From Camelimonas fluminis (lineage in GTDB: Bacteria > Pseudomonadota > Alphaproteobacteria > Rhizobiales > Beijerinckiaceae): a stretch of DNA of 64,000 nucleotides. The stretch is from NCBI RefSeq assembly GCF_014656355.1, contig NZ_BNCG01000010.1:62001-126000 (forward strand). Reading direction: 5' to 3'. The position numbers were made by a program, and so were the translations under genes. Below, one piece after another: positions 1-9,287 of the stretch (positions are counted from its first letter, which is position 1; every line of letters starts with the position of its first letter). Under the pieces are notes generated by a model. It saw only the letters and a list, made by a program, of their open reading frames with translations, was not told where the DNA came from and did no database searches.

Positions 1-567
1 GCCCGCCACCACCGCGCCGACGCGGCTCAACACCAGGAACTCGATGACGCCGAGGGCCACGACCAGCAGCGCGATGGCCACGCGCGGCAACGCCCGCATC
101 AGCGGCAGGACTAGCGGAAACGCCAGATAGCAGGCCATCTCGACGCCGACCGACCAGCTCGCGACGTTCCAGGTCAGCGGCTGGTCTCGGAACGGCTGCA
201 ACAGCAGCAAGGCCCCGGGCAACCGCGTCCAGTCATATCCAGGCGGCCTCGGATAGCCGGTGAGAAGCAGCAGGATCGCCACGCAGATCAGGCCCGCCAT
301 GACGAACAGATGCAGCGGATAGATGCGGAAGACCCGCCGGATCATGAAGCCGGGAATGCCGGACGGGCTCAGGTCGCGGTAGGTCGCCGCCATCACCAGA
401 CCGCTGAGAATGAAGAAGATGTCGACAGCGACCCCGCCCGGAAACAAAAACCGGTCAGGGGTGGAAACGCCGTGGTCGACGAAACGCAGGACGAGATGGT
501 GGGCCACGACCCACAGCGCCGCGACGCCACGCAATGACGTCAGCGGCAGATTTTCCTGCTTCACCAT
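1..567 (-). CDS. Acyltransferase 3 family membrane protein (C-terminus cut by window edge)
   Basis: The reading frame runs off the left edge; 189 N-terminal residues are visible. The family (OafA/NodX-like) transfers acetyl or other acyl groups to cell-surface sugars from within the inner membrane. The family start LTSLRGVAALWVVAHH lies at residues 9-24 with its paired His. FFILSG is at 51-56, RIYPLH at 81-86, and hydrophobic segments lie at about 47-62, 87-104, 138-156 and 160-180. The start ATG (565-567, minus) is followed at once by the conserved region. A near-perfect AT-rich palindrome lies just upstream. The substrate cannot be deduced. Confidence 0.85.
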   Translation of the reverse strand, partial: MVKQENLPLTSLRGVAALWVVAHHLVLRFVDHGVSTPDRFLFPGGVAVDIFFILSGLVMAATYRDLSPSGIPGFMIRRVFRIYPLHLFVMAGLICVAILLLLTGYPRPPGYDWTRLPGALLLLQPFRDQPLTWNVASWSVGVEMACYLAFPLVLPLMRALPRVAIALLVVALGVIEFLVLSRVGAVVAG

Positions 568-590
568 AGTTCTGAGCCCCGCAACCCGGA

Positions 591-610
591 ATAGTTCTAA
601 TTAGAATTAT
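591..610. promoter_or_regulatory. 20-nt AT-rich near-palindrome, candidate operator
   Basis: The arms read outward from 600|601 with a perfect TTCTAA/TTAGAA core (595-606) and one mismatch out to 591 and 610. It stands out in GC-rich DNA and lies 24 nt upstream of the acyltransferase start, and just beyond the 3' end of the heme-carrier gene. AT-rich dyads of this type are often bound by Fur/Irr-class regulators, but the factor is not identified here. Confidence 0.4.
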
Positions 611-717
611 CCTGATGCGGTGACAATTGGCGAATCATGGCCTTCAGGCCACAGCGGCCCAAAAAAGGCGACCTGATGCGCATCAGATCGCCCGAAATTC
701 ACACAGTTCCAGCCAGT

Positions 718-1227
718 TCAGGCCAGGTTGGCGCGCAATGCCTCAAAACGGGCGACCTGCTGCGGGTTCAATTCACGCTGGGCGTCGCGACCAACAAACA
801 CCTTGAACATGGCCTCGCCATCAGTGTTGATGAACACCAGCGAGCAGGAGCGACGGCCGAAGAACGGCCGGTCAACGAACCAGATGGAATCGCAGCGGTC
901 GGCGCGGATGTGGCCGCCCAGGGGGCTGTCGCCGTGGATGTTGAAATAGCCGCGGCCATGGGAGCCCGGGGGCACCGGCGCCTTGGTCTCGAACACGCCG
1001 TCGCGGGTGTGAACAATGAAGGTGACGTCGCCCCAGGCGGCGAGGTCGGCCCACAGCTCCTCGAAGCGGCTGGCGGGAACCGGCGTTGCCTGACCGTCCG
1101 GCAGGGCCGCGAAGACAGTTTTCATCGTCGCGTGATGACGCTCAGCCAGCGCTTCCAGCACGCCGTCGGGTTTTTCGGCGATCTCCGCCCGGAGCGCCGC
1201 AATCGTGTCAGCATTCACATCCGTCAT
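718..1227 (-). CDS. hutX: HutX/HuvX-like cytosolic heme utilization carrier
   Basis: This 169-residue protein matches the HutX/HuvX family in length and pattern. These proteins bind heme in the cytosol and pass it on for storage or degradation after import. The signature is SIWFVDRPFFGRRS (residues 114-127), followed by FINTDGEAMFKVFVGRD (132-148) and a C-terminal helix. The start at 1227 is chosen because GAGGAAGGA lies about 7 nt upstream; an in-frame ATG six codons earlier overlaps that Shine-Dalgarno sequence. No heme transporter genes are visible beside it; the neighbours are an acyltransferase and divergent SCO1. Symbol by family resemblance. Confidence 0.8.
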   Translation of the reverse strand: MTDVNADTIAALRAEIAEKPDGVLEALAERHHATMKTVFAALPDGQATPVPASRFEELWADLAAWGDVTFIVHTRDGVFETKAPVPPGSHGRGYFNIHGDSPLGGHIRADRCDSIWFVDRPFFGRRSCSLVFINTDGEAMFKVFVGRDAQRELNPQQVARFEALRANLA

Positions 1228-1324
1228 TCCCGCGTCCTTCCTCATCAGGCGGCCGCCCCGTCTGCCTGGGCCCACCTCTCCGGCCCATGTGGCACAGGCG
1301 ACGCCAGCGCGCGAACTGTTTGTT

Positions 1325-1339
1325 CTGGAACGGTTCCAG
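1325..1339. promoter_or_regulatory. 15-nt perfect inverted repeat between divergent genes
   Basis: CTGGAAC-G-GTTCCAG is perfectly symmetric and lies in the 304-nt gap between the divergent hutX-like and SCO1 genes. It could be an operator for either. No other signal was found in the gap. Confidence 0.35.
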
Positions 1340-1531
1340 CGTACGGCGACGTCATGTCCCGTCCATGGCGGATGACCTGGCGCCCCGGGGCGGTTAAAGC
1401 ATGGTCGCGTGATGCGGACGCCCGGGCCGGATCTGTTCATACTGAAACCTTCAGGTGAGCCGGCATGAGCGGCCATCCAGCTCCATCCAACGCGTGGACG
1501 CGTCCGGAGCACAGGAAACAGGAGCAAAGCG

Positions 1532-2134
1532 ATGTCTTCCGCCCCCTCCAGCGGCCCCTCCCGCCGGCTCGCCCTGACCCTTGGCGTGTTTGTGCTTGGC
1601 CTCGCCGTGCTGGCCGGCGGTCTGTTCGCCTGGCGCCAGATCCAGGGCGGAGCCGCGTCCCCGGGCGTTGGAGCGCCCTTCTCCCTGACCGACCAGAACG
1701 GCAATACGGTCACCGACGCGACCCTGCGCGGCGCGCCTTATCTGCTGTTCTTCGGCTTCACCCATTGCCCCGACATCTGCCCCTCGACCCTCTATGAGGT
1801 CTCGCAGATGCTGGAGGCGCTGGGCAAGGACACGAAGGCGCGGGCGGTGTTCATCACCGTCGATCCGGCCCGCGACAACCAGGGCGTCATGAAGGATTAT
1901 CTGGGCAGCTTTGATCCGCGCATCATCGGCCTGACCGGTTCGCAGGAGCAGATTGACGCCGTCGCGCGCGCGTTCCGCGTCTACGCCCGCAAGGTGGAGC
2001 AAAAGGGCGGCGAATACACCATGGACCACACGGCGATGGTCTATCTGATGGATCGCAAGGGCCAGTTTGTCGGCGGCTTCAATCTGAAGCGTCCGCCCGC
2101 CGAAGCGGCGAAGGAGTTCCGCCAATATATGTGA
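1532..2134 (+). CDS. SCO1/SenC family copper chaperone
   Basis: A 200-residue membrane-anchored thioredoxin-fold protein that delivers copper to the CuA site of cytochrome oxidase. An N-terminal signal anchor spans about residues 12-34. The copper ligands are visible as C79-P-D-I-C83 in FTHCPDICPSTL, with the distal His at 166 in MDHTAMVYLMD. A GGAGC Shine-Dalgarno lies 6 nt before the ATG. The 3' end overlaps the convergent glycosyltransferase by 56 nt. No oxidase genes are in the window. Confidence 0.93.
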   Translation: MSSAPSSGPSRRLALTLGVFVLGLAVLAGGLFAWRQIQGGAASPGVGAPFSLTDQNGNTVTDATLRGAPYLLFFGFTHCPDICPSTLYEVSQMLEALGKDTKARAVFITVDPARDNQGVMKDYLGSFDPRIIGLTGSQEQIDAVARAFRVYARKVEQKGGEYTMDHTAMVYLMDRKGQFVGGFNLKRPPAEAAKEFRQYM

Positions 2135-4067
2135 GCCGCCCCGAGCGGGACGAGCGCGCCACCCCGTGGCGGGTCTTGTTCCATCGCGCCGGGCTGCGGA
2201 TCTGCTCGGCCAGGGCGCGCCATGCGGCCAGCGAGACCAGCGCGTAATAGAATGGCAGCAGCGGCGCGAGCACCAGCACGGGCGCCAGTTTTCGTCGCCG
2301 CGCGCCCACGACCAGCGGTGCGACGCCGGAGACCAGCCCCGCCAGCGCCACCGCAGTTGCCGAAGCCGCCCCGAGCCGCGCCTGCCAGCCGTCCAGCGAC
2401 AGCAACGCGCCGGAAACCAGCTGGGCGGCCACGCCCAGAACGAACAACGGAAACCCGAGGGCGCTGAGCACCACCCCGGCGCATTGGGCGGCGGCGGCCC
2501 AGGCCCCCAGGCAGCCAAGCTCGCGCACGACCTGCCCCGGCGCGCGACTGTGGGTGATAGCCACCTGCATCCAGCCCTTCAGCCAACGGGTGCGTTGCGC
2601 CAGCCAGGCGCGCAACTGCACCGGCGCTTCTTCCAGGGTGACCGAATCCAGGTCAGCGACGCCCCAGCCGGCCCGCGCCAGACGCAGACCGAGATCGGCG
2701 TCCTCGGTGACGTTCCAGGCGTCCCAACCCTGGACCTGCCGGAGCGCAACGGTGCGGAAATGGTTGGAAGTGCCGCCGAGCGGAACCGGCAGACCAAGCC
2801 GGGCCAGCCCCGGATTGATCACGTCGAACAGCGCCGCGTATTCCAGCGCGAAGCAGGCGGGCAGCCAGCCGTCGGCGCTGTTGTCGATGGCGAGGCGCGC
2901 CTGCAGGCAGGCGATATCCGGCGACGCCGCGCGGAAGACCGTCACAGCCTTGCGCAACTGGTCGGGATCTGGCGCATCCTCGGCGTCGTAAATGGTGGTG
3001 AATTCGCCCCGCGCTGTGGCCAACGCCACGTTGAGGGCTCGCGGTTTGGTGCGGGGCTCGCCGGGCGGGGCCACAATGATGCTGATCCAGGACGGCGGCT
3101 GCAGCGCGATGAAGGCGACCCGCGTGGCGTGGTCTTCCGCCTCCACGACGATTTTCACATCAAGACGGGCGCGCGGGTAATCCAGCCGCTCCAGCGATTG
3201 CACGATGTGGCCGGCCATGTTGGCTTCGCCATAAACCGGGACAATAACCGTGAATACCGGAAGGTCAGCGTCGGCCAGCGACGGGACCATGCGCGCGCCT
3301 GGCGCATTGGCCGATCCGGCGAAGGTCGCCGCCAGCCGGACGATGGCGTGGCTGAGGAACACGGCGGCGAACAACGCCGCGGCGACGGCTGGCGCCAACG
3401 CCCCCAGCAGCGCGGCGACCGGCAAGGCGACGGCCAGGGCCAGCGCCTGGCCGCGGCTCACCCCCTCGCGACAGGAGAGGTCTGGCCGCGCATCAGCCAA
3501 CGCGTGGCCAGCATCATGGGCAATGGCGGGCGCGTGGCGACGCATCACCGCCCGTTCCAGCGCCTCCGGCGTGACGATAACGGCGTTGGTCGCTTCCATG
3601 CGGCCGCTCAACAGGCTGGCCAGCATCGCCCCCCGGGGCGCCAGCACAAACAGACGGCGGCCATCGCCATCAAGCGCCGGAGCGACGCCAGCGGCGATGC
3701 TCTCTGGATAGCTGACGTCGCCGCCCAGCCTCAGGCCCCCGCGCCGCAGGGCGTCCGCCGCGAAGGGCGCGCCCAGCTCCAGAGCCAGCGCGCGATAATA
3801 GGCGTGAGGCTCCATCAGGCCGGCGGCGAACAGGGCCTGCTCTGGCGGGGCGCCCCAGCGTCGCGCCAGTTCCGCCGCCTGACCCAGAGCGGCGTGGGTC
3901 AGGCCGTGACTGCCGAGAAAGGCAAGCTGCGGCGGCAAAGCCGCGCTCACCGGGAAAAACGCCGGCGCGGCGCCGCCATCGTCTTGCACCGTCGCGGGGA
4001 CGCCATCATCATTCGCGGGAAGCACCCGCGTCAGACGTCGCCGCTGGAGAACCGTGGCTGCGCGCAT
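2079..4067 (-). CDS. Family 2 glycosyltransferase, cellulose-synthase-like, with N-terminal MshEN-like domain
   Basis: A processive-type GT2 enzyme of 662 residues in the inner membrane, probably for exopolysaccharide. The N-terminal 50-180 region resembles the MshEN/type II secretion ATPase N-domain. Two hydrophobic helices follow at about 207-245. The catalytic domain has VFTVIVPVYGE (271-281), IYDAEDAPD with the DxD-type acid pair (359-367), TEDADLG (454-460) and QRTRW (491-495), then C-terminal transmembrane helices. Start 4067 is the first ATG; a TTG at 4112 is possible but would overlap the divergent gene. It overlaps the SCO1 gene tail to tail. The product is unknown; there are no bcs genes nearby. 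Confidence 0.85.
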   Translation of the reverse strand: MRAATVLQRRRLTRVLPANDDGVPATVQDDGGAAPAFFPVSAALPPQLAFLGSHGLTHAALGQAAELARRWGAPPEQALFAAGLMEPHAYYRALALELGAPFAADALRRGGLRLGGDVSYPESIAAGVAPALDGDGRRLFVLAPRGAMLASLLSGRMEATNAVIVTPEALERAVMRRHAPAIAHDAGHALADARPDLSCREGVSRGQALALAVALPVAALLGALAPAVAAALFAAVFLSHAIVRLAATFAGSANAPGARMVPSLADADLPVFTVIVPVYGEANMAGHIVQSLERLDYPRARLDVKIVVEAEDHATRVAFIALQPPSWISIIVAPPGEPRTKPRALNVALATARGEFTTIYDAEDAPDPDQLRKAVTVFRAASPDIACLQARLAIDNSADGWLPACFALEYAALFDVINPGLARLGLPVPLGGTSNHFRTVALRQVQGWDAWNVTEDADLGLRLARAGWGVADLDSVTLEEAPVQLRAWLAQRTRWLKGWMQVAITHSRAPGQVVRELGCLGAWAAAAQCAGVVLSALGFPLFVLGVAAQLVSGALLSLDGWQARLGAASATAVALAGLVSGVAPLVVGARRRKLAPVLVLAPLLPFYYALVSLAAWRALAEQIRSPARWNKTRHGVARSSRSGRLTYIGGTPSPLRRADASD

Positions 4068-4077
4068 GGAGCACCGG

Positions 4078-5040
4078 ATGAGGAGCGTTGCGTTGTTGCG
4101 GACGATGTTCAATCATAACGTGCATATTGTCATCGTCGCAACCATCGCCCTTGCCATCGCCTCATTGCTGGCGACGGCGGCGATCGCCGGGCCGACAGCA
4201 GGTGAACCAGCAGCGTCTGGGCCAGCGACGGCGGCGCCGGCAGCCAACGCGCCCGCTGCGGCCAGTTCACGGCCCGCCGTGCGCATTCCCATGTTTGGCA
4301 ATCCCAACTCCCGGCTGGAACGTCCCGACATGAGCGGCGCCGGGACCATCCGCATTCTGACCGATGACAGCTTCCCGCCGCTGAATTTCGTCGGCGACGA
4401 CAACCGTCCCACCGGGTTCACTGTCGATCTTGCCCGGGCCGCCTGCGATCGCCTCGGCGTCGCCTGCACCATTCAGACGCGCCGCTTCGACACGTTGCTG
4501 GACGCTCTGGCCGCGGGCAAGGGCGATGTGGTCATCGCCGCCATTCCAGCCACGCCCGGGTTGCTGGAGCGCTTCACCGTCACCCGGCCCTACATGCGGT
4601 TTCCGGGGCGGTTCATGATAAAGAACGGCGCTGCTTCGCCAGGGCCGGGGGAGAAGGATTTTGCAGGCAAAACCATCGGCGTGGTCGCCGGCTCGGCCCA
4701 TGAAGCCTGGCTGAAAGCCAATTTTCCGGCTTCGCCGCTGAAGGCCTATCCCGACCTGCCGGCGGCTGGCGCGGCGCTGCGGGCCGGCGAGGTCCCCTAT
4801 GTATTCGGCGACGGGTTGGGCATGGCGCTGTGGCAGGACGGCAGCCTGTCCGGCAATTGCTGTGGCTTCACCGGCGGCCCTTACCTTTCGGACGCGTTTT
4901 TTGGCGAGGGCGTCGGCTTCATCGTCCGCCGCAACGACGCCGCGTTGCAACGCGCCTTTGACTACGCCCTGCAACAGATGTGGAGCGACGGACGCTACGA
5001 CGAGCTGTACCTGCGTTACTTTCCCGTCAGCTTTTTCTGA
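4078..5040 (+). CDS. Family 3 extracellular solute-binding protein (amino-acid type)
   Basis: A 320-residue secreted binding protein of the PBPb fold. After a signal peptide (hydrophobic run at about residues 16-37) comes an Ala/Pro-rich linker, then the domain start GTIRILTDDSFPPLNFVG and GFTVDLARAACDRLG, typical of polar amino-acid binding proteins. Several in-frame starts exist (GTG 4054, ATG 4066, 4078, 4105); 4078 has a GGAG 7 nt upstream and the fewest conflicts with the divergent glycosyltransferase. No permease or ATPase gene is adjacent, so this is an orphan binding protein: either it uses a transporter elsewhere or it has a sensory role. Confidence 0.85.
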   Translation: MRSVALLRTMFNHNVHIVIVATIALAIASLLATAAIAGPTAGEPAASGPATAAPAANAPAAASSRPAVRIPMFGNPNSRLERPDMSGAGTIRILTDDSFPPLNFVGDDNRPTGFTVDLARAACDRLGVACTIQTRRFDTLLDALAAGKGDVVIAAIPATPGLLERFTVTRPYMRFPGRFMIKNGAASPGPGEKDFAGKTIGVVAGSAHEAWLKANFPASPLKAYPDLPAAGAALRAGEVPYVFGDGLGMALWQDGSLSGNCCGFTGGPYLSDAFFGEGVGFIVRRNDAALQRAFDYALQQMWSDGRYDELYLRYFPVSFF

Positions 5041-5379
5041 ACGGTTTTTCGCACGTCCGGGAGCGGGAAGGCCATCTGCAGGCGGTCGCCAGCCTTGACG
5101 CGGCGCTTCGCCGGTCACATTGAAGGCATTGCCGGCGCCGTCCTTGCGAGAACGTTTTCCGACCAGACAAAATCAGCTGGTCGATCAGAATTCGGTCAAA
5201 CCAGGAAAACCTGGAGCGGTTTCCGATCAGCCTGGACCGGAAGCCGGCGCCGGCAGCGTTTTTCAGCAAAGCGCGCCAGTTCAACAGCACAGGGACAGAT
5301 CACATCCGTCATGACCGGATCTGGCCCTGACATGACGCCGGCCATGCCGGCAAAACATTTTGAAAAGAGTCGCAGTTCC
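5041..5379. other. Intergenic gap before lysK carrying a palindromic repeat
   Basis: No gene is visible in these 339 nt. The central part is copy A of a dispersed repeat, annotated separately. A reading frame continuous with lysK extends upstream to 5095, but it lacks the conserved start of the family. Confidence 0.6.
5148..5242 (+). repeat. Dispersed palindromic repeat family 1, copy A
   Basis: It begins GAG..CG-TTTTCCGACCAGA and contains CTGGTCGATCAGAATTCG. It aligns in opposite orientation with 8201-8309: TTTCCGACCAGAC, a short loop, CTGGTCGATCAGAATTCG, then an A-rich AAA-CCAGG-AAA block. It lies in the lysK 5' region. Confidence 0.65.
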
Positions 5380-7131
5380 ATGACCACGTCCGCTTTCGAC
5401 CCGCAACTCGTGGAGGCCGCCCAGACGTCCTCCGCCTGGCCGTTCGAAGAAGCGCGCAAGCTCGTTGCGCGCCGCGAAGCCGCGGTGAAAGCTGGCAAAG
5501 ACAAGGGTTACGTGCTGTTCGAGACCGGCTATGGCCCCTCTGGCCTGCCGCACATCGGCACGTTCGGCGAAGTGGCCCGCACCACCATGGTGCGCAACGC
5601 CTTTCGCCTGCTGACCAATGATTCCGTGCCGACGCGTCTCGTCGCCTTCTCCGACGACATGGACGGCCTGCGCAAGGTTCCGGACAATGTGCCGAACGGC
5701 GACCTGCTGGCGCAGCATCTCAACAAGCCGCTGACCCAGGTCCCCGATCCATTCGGCACGCATGAGAGCTTTGGACAGCACAACAACGCCCGGCTGCGCG
5801 CCTTCCTCGACAGCTTCGGCTTCGAATACGAATTCCTGTCGGCGACGGAGTGCTACAAGTCCGGCCGCTTCAACGACACGCTGCGTCTGGTGCTGGCGCG
5901 CTATGACGCGGTGATGAAGGTGATGCTGCCGTCGCTGCGCGCCGAACGCGCCAGCACCTATTCGCCATTCCTGCCGATCCATCCGGTCACCGGCCATGTG
6001 ATGCAGGTTCCCATCGATGAGGTGCGGGCCGACAGCGCCACCCTGGTCTGGCGCGATCCGGAGAGCGGCGAACGCTTCGAGACGTCGGCCCTCGACGGCC
6101 ACGCCAAGCTGCAGTGGAAGCCGGACTGGGCAATGCGCTGGACGGCCCTGGGCGTCGATTACGAAATGGCCGGCAAGGACCTGATCGACTCGGTGAAGCT
6201 GTCGGGCCAGATCGCCCGCGCCCTCGGCGCCCAACCGCCGGAAGGCTTCAATTACGAACTGTTCCTCGACGAAAAGGGACAGAAGATCTCCAAGTCGAAG
6301 GGCAATGGCCTGACCATCGAGGACTGGCTGACCTATGGCGCGCCGGAAAGTCTGGCGCTGTTCATGTTCGCCCGTCCGCGCGAGGCCAAGCGGCTGCATT
6401 TCGACGTCATCCCGCGCAATGTCGACGAATACCTGTCGTTTCTTGACGCCTATGCGCGGCAGGACGCGAAGCAGCGCCTCGGCAACCCGGTGCACCACAT
6501 CCACGGCGGCAATCCGCCAGCGCCGGAAGCCGTCACCCAGGCTGGCGCGGAAACCGGCGAGAATGCGCCGCGTCCGACGCAGATTTCCTTCGGCCTGCTG
6601 CTCAATCTCGCCGCGGTCGCCAACGCCGAGACCAAGGAAGGCCTGTGGCAGTTCCTGAAGCGCTATGCGCCCAGCGCCGCGCCACAAACCCACCCGCGCC
6701 TCGACAGCCTGCTGGGCTACGCGGTGCGGAATTTCCAGGACTTCGTCAAGCCGGCGAAAACCTATCGCCCGCCGTCTGACAGTGAGCGCAAGGCGCTGGA
6801 AGATCTGGCGGAGCGTCTCGCCGCCCTGCCAGCCAACGCCGACGCGGGCCAGATCCAGGACGTGGTTTATGAGGTCGGCCGCACCGTGCCCGACTATCAG
6901 GATTTCAAAGCCAAGGGGGCGACGCCGGAGCGCCCCGGCGTCTCGGGCGCCTGGTTCAACGCCCTTTACCAGATCCTGCTCGGCGAGGAGCGCGGCCCCC
7001 GTTTCGGTTCGTTCGCCGCGATCCTGGGCGTCCCGGGGACCCTGGAGCTGATCCGCAAGGGCCTCGACGGTCAGCTCATTGCCGATCATGAGGCTTTCCT
7101 GGCGGCCCGCGCCGCTGGCAAGGCCGGCTGA
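5380..7131 (+). CDS. lysK: Lysine--tRNA ligase, class I
   Basis: A 583-residue class I LysRS, the archaeal-type enzyme also found in many alphaproteobacteria, which charges tRNA-Lys. It has the HIGH-type motif HIGTF at residues 58-62 and KISKS at about 302-306, and the helical C-terminal anticodon-binding region continues to the end. Length fits the family (about 520-590). The ATG at 5380 gives [10 protein letters not shown], matching the usual short leader; longer in-frame extensions lie in repeat DNA. It stands alone, with repeat-bearing gaps on both sides. Annotated in some genomes as lysS. Confidence 0.95.
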   Translation: MTTSAFDPQLVEAAQTSSAWPFEEARKLVARREAAVKAGKDKGYVLFETGYGPSGLPHIGTFGEVARTTMVRNAFRLLTNDSVPTRLVAFSDDMDGLRKVPDNVPNGDLLAQHLNKPLTQVPDPFGTHESFGQHNNARLRAFLDSFGFEYEFLSATECYKSGRFNDTLRLVLARYDAVMKVMLPSLRAERASTYSPFLPIHPVTGHVMQVPIDEVRADSATLVWRDPESGERFETSALDGHAKLQWKPDWAMRWTALGVDYEMAGKDLIDSVKLSGQIARALGAQPPEGFNYELFLDEKGQKISKSKGNGLTIEDWLTYGAPESLALFMFARPREAKRLHFDVIPRNVDEYLSFLDAYARQDAKQRLGNPVHHIHGGNPPAPEAVTQAGAETGENAPRPTQISFGLLLNLAAVANAETKEGLWQFLKRYAPSAAPQTHPRLDSLLGYAVRNFQDFVKPAKTYRPPSDSERKALEDLAERLAALPANADAGQIQDVVYEVGRTVPDYQDFKAKGATPERPGVSGAWFNALYQILLGEERGPRFGSFAAILGVPGTLELIRKGLDGQLIADHEAFLAARAAGKAG

Positions 7132-7140
7132 CGACAGACT

Positions 7141-7190
7141 GGAGCGCTCTGCGGCGAAGCCGGCGTCCGCTTCGCATCAGGAAAGCGCCT
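7141..7190 (+). repeat. Dispersed palindromic repeat family 2, copy 1
   Basis: GGAGCGCTCT, a GCGAAGC / GCTTCGC hairpin, then ATCAGGAAAGCGCC. It lies 9 nt after the lysK stop. The same plan (GAGCGTTTTC, hairpin with CGAAG arms, CAGGAAAACGC) recurs at six other gaps in this window. Confidence 0.7.
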
Positions 7191-7397
7191 TCATTCAAAA
7201 TGTCAGGACATTGCCGGCGAACCGGGTTTCACCGGAAATGCCCTGACGCCAGAGCCCCGCCTTGCGACTGCCTGTGGACATGCGATGGCGGCGGCCTGTT
7301 CTGTCGCCATTCCTGGCCTCAGACCATCGCAATTTCGACACGGATGCCGCTAATCTCTGCGACGACCGTCGCTTCGATGAAGCGCACGCCAGGGCAA

Positions 7398-7489
7398 GCT
7401 CCGTTCATCCTGAACGGGAACCGGCCCTATCTGTCTGGTTTGACGTGCTTTCTTGATGCGAAGCGGCGCCCGCTTCGCTGGAAAACACT
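7398..7489 (+). repeat. Dispersed palindromic repeat family 2, copy 2 (long form)
   Basis: Contains CTCCGTTCATCCTGAACGG, then CTGTCTGGTTTGACGTGCTTT, then a GCGAAGCGG / CCGCTTCGC hairpin and GGAAAACAC. It ends about 18 nt before the FKBP ATG, so it forms part of that gene's 5' region. Together with copy 1, repeats take up much of the 376-nt gap between lysK and the FKBP gene; no gene is seen there. Confidence 0.7.
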
Positions 7490-7507
7490 ATAAAGGAAGC
7501 CCACGGC

Positions 7508-7945
7508 ATGTTCCGTTCGATGATTTCCCGCACCCTGATCCCTCTCGCAGGAGCAGCAGTTCTCGCCATGACCGCAAGCGTATCCGCCGCCGAAACCACC
7601 ACCCTTCCCTCCGGCCTGAAGTACAAGGACGAAGTCGTTGGAACCGGCCCCGTGGCCAAGGCCGGCCAGCAGGTCAAGGTGCACTACACCGGCTGGCTGG
7701 ATAACAACGGCAAGCCCGGCAAGAAGTTCGACTCCTCGCGCGACCGCAACCAGCCGTTCGAGTTCGGCCTCGGCGGCGGCCAGGTCATTCGCGGCTGGGA
7801 CGAGGGCGTCGCCGGCATGAAGGTGGGCGGCAAGCGCATCCTGACCATCCCGGCCGAGCTTGGTTACGGCGCCCGTGGCGCTGGCGGCGTCATTCCGCCG
7901 AACGCAACGCTGATTTTCGACGTGGAGCTGCTTGGCGTTCGCTGA
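7508..7945 (+). CDS. Secreted FKBP-type peptidyl-prolyl cis-trans isomerase
   Basis: A 145-residue single-domain FKBP that isomerises Xaa-Pro bonds of exported proteins. A signal peptide (cleavage after about residue 28, SVSAA) is followed by a complete FKBP domain: [50 protein letters not shown] and [15 protein letters not shown]. The aromatic and Asp residues of the FK506 pocket are all present. AAAGGAAGC precedes the ATG. A strong intrinsic terminator follows at 8036, so the gene is probably transcribed alone. Confidence 0.93.
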   Translation: MFRSMISRTLIPLAGAAVLAMTASVSAAETTTLPSGLKYKDEVVGTGPVAKAGQQVKVHYTGWLDNNGKPGKKFDSSRDRNQPFEFGLGGGQVIRGWDEGVAGMKVGGKRILTIPAELGYGARGAGGVIPPNATLIFDVELLGVR

Positions 7946-8035
7946 GCGACCTTTCAGAATCCGGCGTGCCTGACGCCAGGTCGCGAAGATGCTGACGCAT
8001 CCGCGACCTGCAAGGCCCAAACGTCGCCCGGGCTT

Positions 8036-8073
8036 CACCAGGGGCGATCCGCAAGGATCGCCCCTGGTGTTTT
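8036..8073 (+). terminator. Intrinsic terminator after the FKBP gene
   Basis: Perfect 15-bp stem (8036-8050 with 8055-8069: CACCAGGGGCGATCC and its complement) with a GCAA tetraloop, followed by TTTT. Confidence 0.9.
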
Positions 8074-8200
8074 CTGGCTATCCCCGCGCCGCGCCGGCTC
8101 CAGAAAGGCGCCCTTCACTTTTGTCGTAATTGCATGGCTGCGCCTGTCACCGAAACAGGCGCTGCATGATGTGAAGGTGGGTGCAAATGTTGAATTCGTT

Positions 8201-8309
8201 CAACTGGAGCAATTCCCGATCTACATGGATCGGGAATTGCGCCAGTTTCCCTTGTTTTGTGCGAATTCTGATCGACCAGACGATTCCGTCTGGTCGGAAA
8301 GCGCTCTAG
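8201..8309 (-). repeat. Dispersed palindromic repeat family 1, copy B (double hairpin)
   Basis: Two perfect inverted repeats lie in tandem: GCAATTCCCGATC (8209-8221) pairs with 8228-8240, and GACCAGACG (8274-8282) pairs with 8287-8295. Between them is GCGAATTCTGATC. It matches copy A at 5148 in reverse orientation. It fills the gap between the FKBP terminator and the crotonase gene. Confidence 0.7.
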
Positions 8310-8359
8310 TCTCCGTCCCTGAAGACCGCCAGAAACGGCGGCGACACGGGAGGAATTTC

Positions 8360-9163
8360 ATGTCCACGCCATTCGAAATCGGTCCGGTCAGCGTCACTTT
8401 TGAAGACCGCGTCGCCACGGTGACCCTGCGCCGGGGCGATCGCATCAACGCCCTGTCCGTGAAAGCTATCGAGGCGTTGCGTGAGGCGGCGTTGCGGTTA
8501 CGCGACGATTTTCACACCAGCGCGGTGATCCTTACCGGCGATCCGGTGTTTTCTTCAGGGGCAGATCTGTCCGACCCCGACCACCAAGCCCGCCGGACGG
8601 CGCCGCTGCTGGAAAAGCGCGAGTTGCTGCGCCTCGCCCCCACCACATGCGCGGCGTGGGAGAACCTCGATCAGGTCACCATCGTCGCCATTGAGGGCTT
8701 TTGCCTTGGCGGCGCGCTGGCGCTGGCGGTTTCATGCGACTTCCGTATTGCCGGTCGCGGCGCCCACATGCGCCTTCCCGAAATCCCCCTCGGCTGGAAC
8801 CTCAACTGGAACGCCGCGCCCCGCATCCTGAACCTCCTCGGACCATCCCGGGCCAAGCAACTGATCCTGTTCGGCGAGCGGGTCCATGCGCCCCAGGCGC
8901 TTGAATGGGGCCTGATCGACGACATGACGGAAGATGGCCAGGCCCTCGACGCCGCGATGCGCTGGGCGCGCAAAGCCGCCGCCCTGCCGCCGATTGGCAT
9001 GCGCATGGCGAAACGCACCATCACAGAACAGGCAACCGCCCTGAACCGCCTGACCGCCCATATGGACAATGACCAGTATATCCTGGCCTCAATGACCGAA
9101 GACAACGAGGAGGCGATCAACGCCTTCCTCGAAAAGCGCCCGCCTGTCTTCAGGGGGTGTTGA
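8360..9163 (+). CDS. Enoyl-CoA hydratase/isomerase family protein
   Basis: A 267-residue crotonase-fold protein. The oxyanion-hole elements SSGADLSD and GFCLGGALALAVSCD are present, and the second catalytic acid sits in RLPEIPLGWNLNW. The first catalytic Glu of classical hydratases (GGGCELA pattern) is replaced by Ala (GGALALA), so plain enoyl-CoA hydration is doubtful; other crotonase reactions (isomerase, decarboxylase, hydrolase) remain possible. The start ATG has AGGAATTT upstream, which fits better than an in-frame extension back to 8171 through repeat DNA. It is monocistronic by context. Confidence 0.88.
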   Translation: MSTPFEIGPVSVTFEDRVATVTLRRGDRINALSVKAIEALREAALRLRDDFHTSAVILTGDPVFSSGADLSDPDHQARRTAPLLEKRELLRLAPTTCAAWENLDQVTIVAIEGFCLGGALALAVSCDFRIAGRGAHMRLPEIPLGWNLNWNAAPRILNLLGPSRAKQLILFGERVHAPQALEWGLIDDMTEDGQALDAAMRWARKAAALPPIGMRMAKRTITEQATALNRLTAHMDNDQYILASMTEDNEEAINAFLEKRPPVFRGC

Positions 9164-9287
9164 GCATCGCCGGACGCCAGCGGCTCGCCGGTCTCGCGGC
9201 GGCGCACAGCGGGTCCTGGCCCCTGAGTCCTGGCCCCTGAGCCTTGGCCCCTGACCCGCCAAGGCTTCCGGACCGGCGCAGAGCCAG

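Noticed and set aside
2166-4118. 650-codon open frame on the plus strand
   Set aside because: Antisense shadow of the GT2 glycosyltransferase; composition is Arg/Gln/Gly-rich without any motif.
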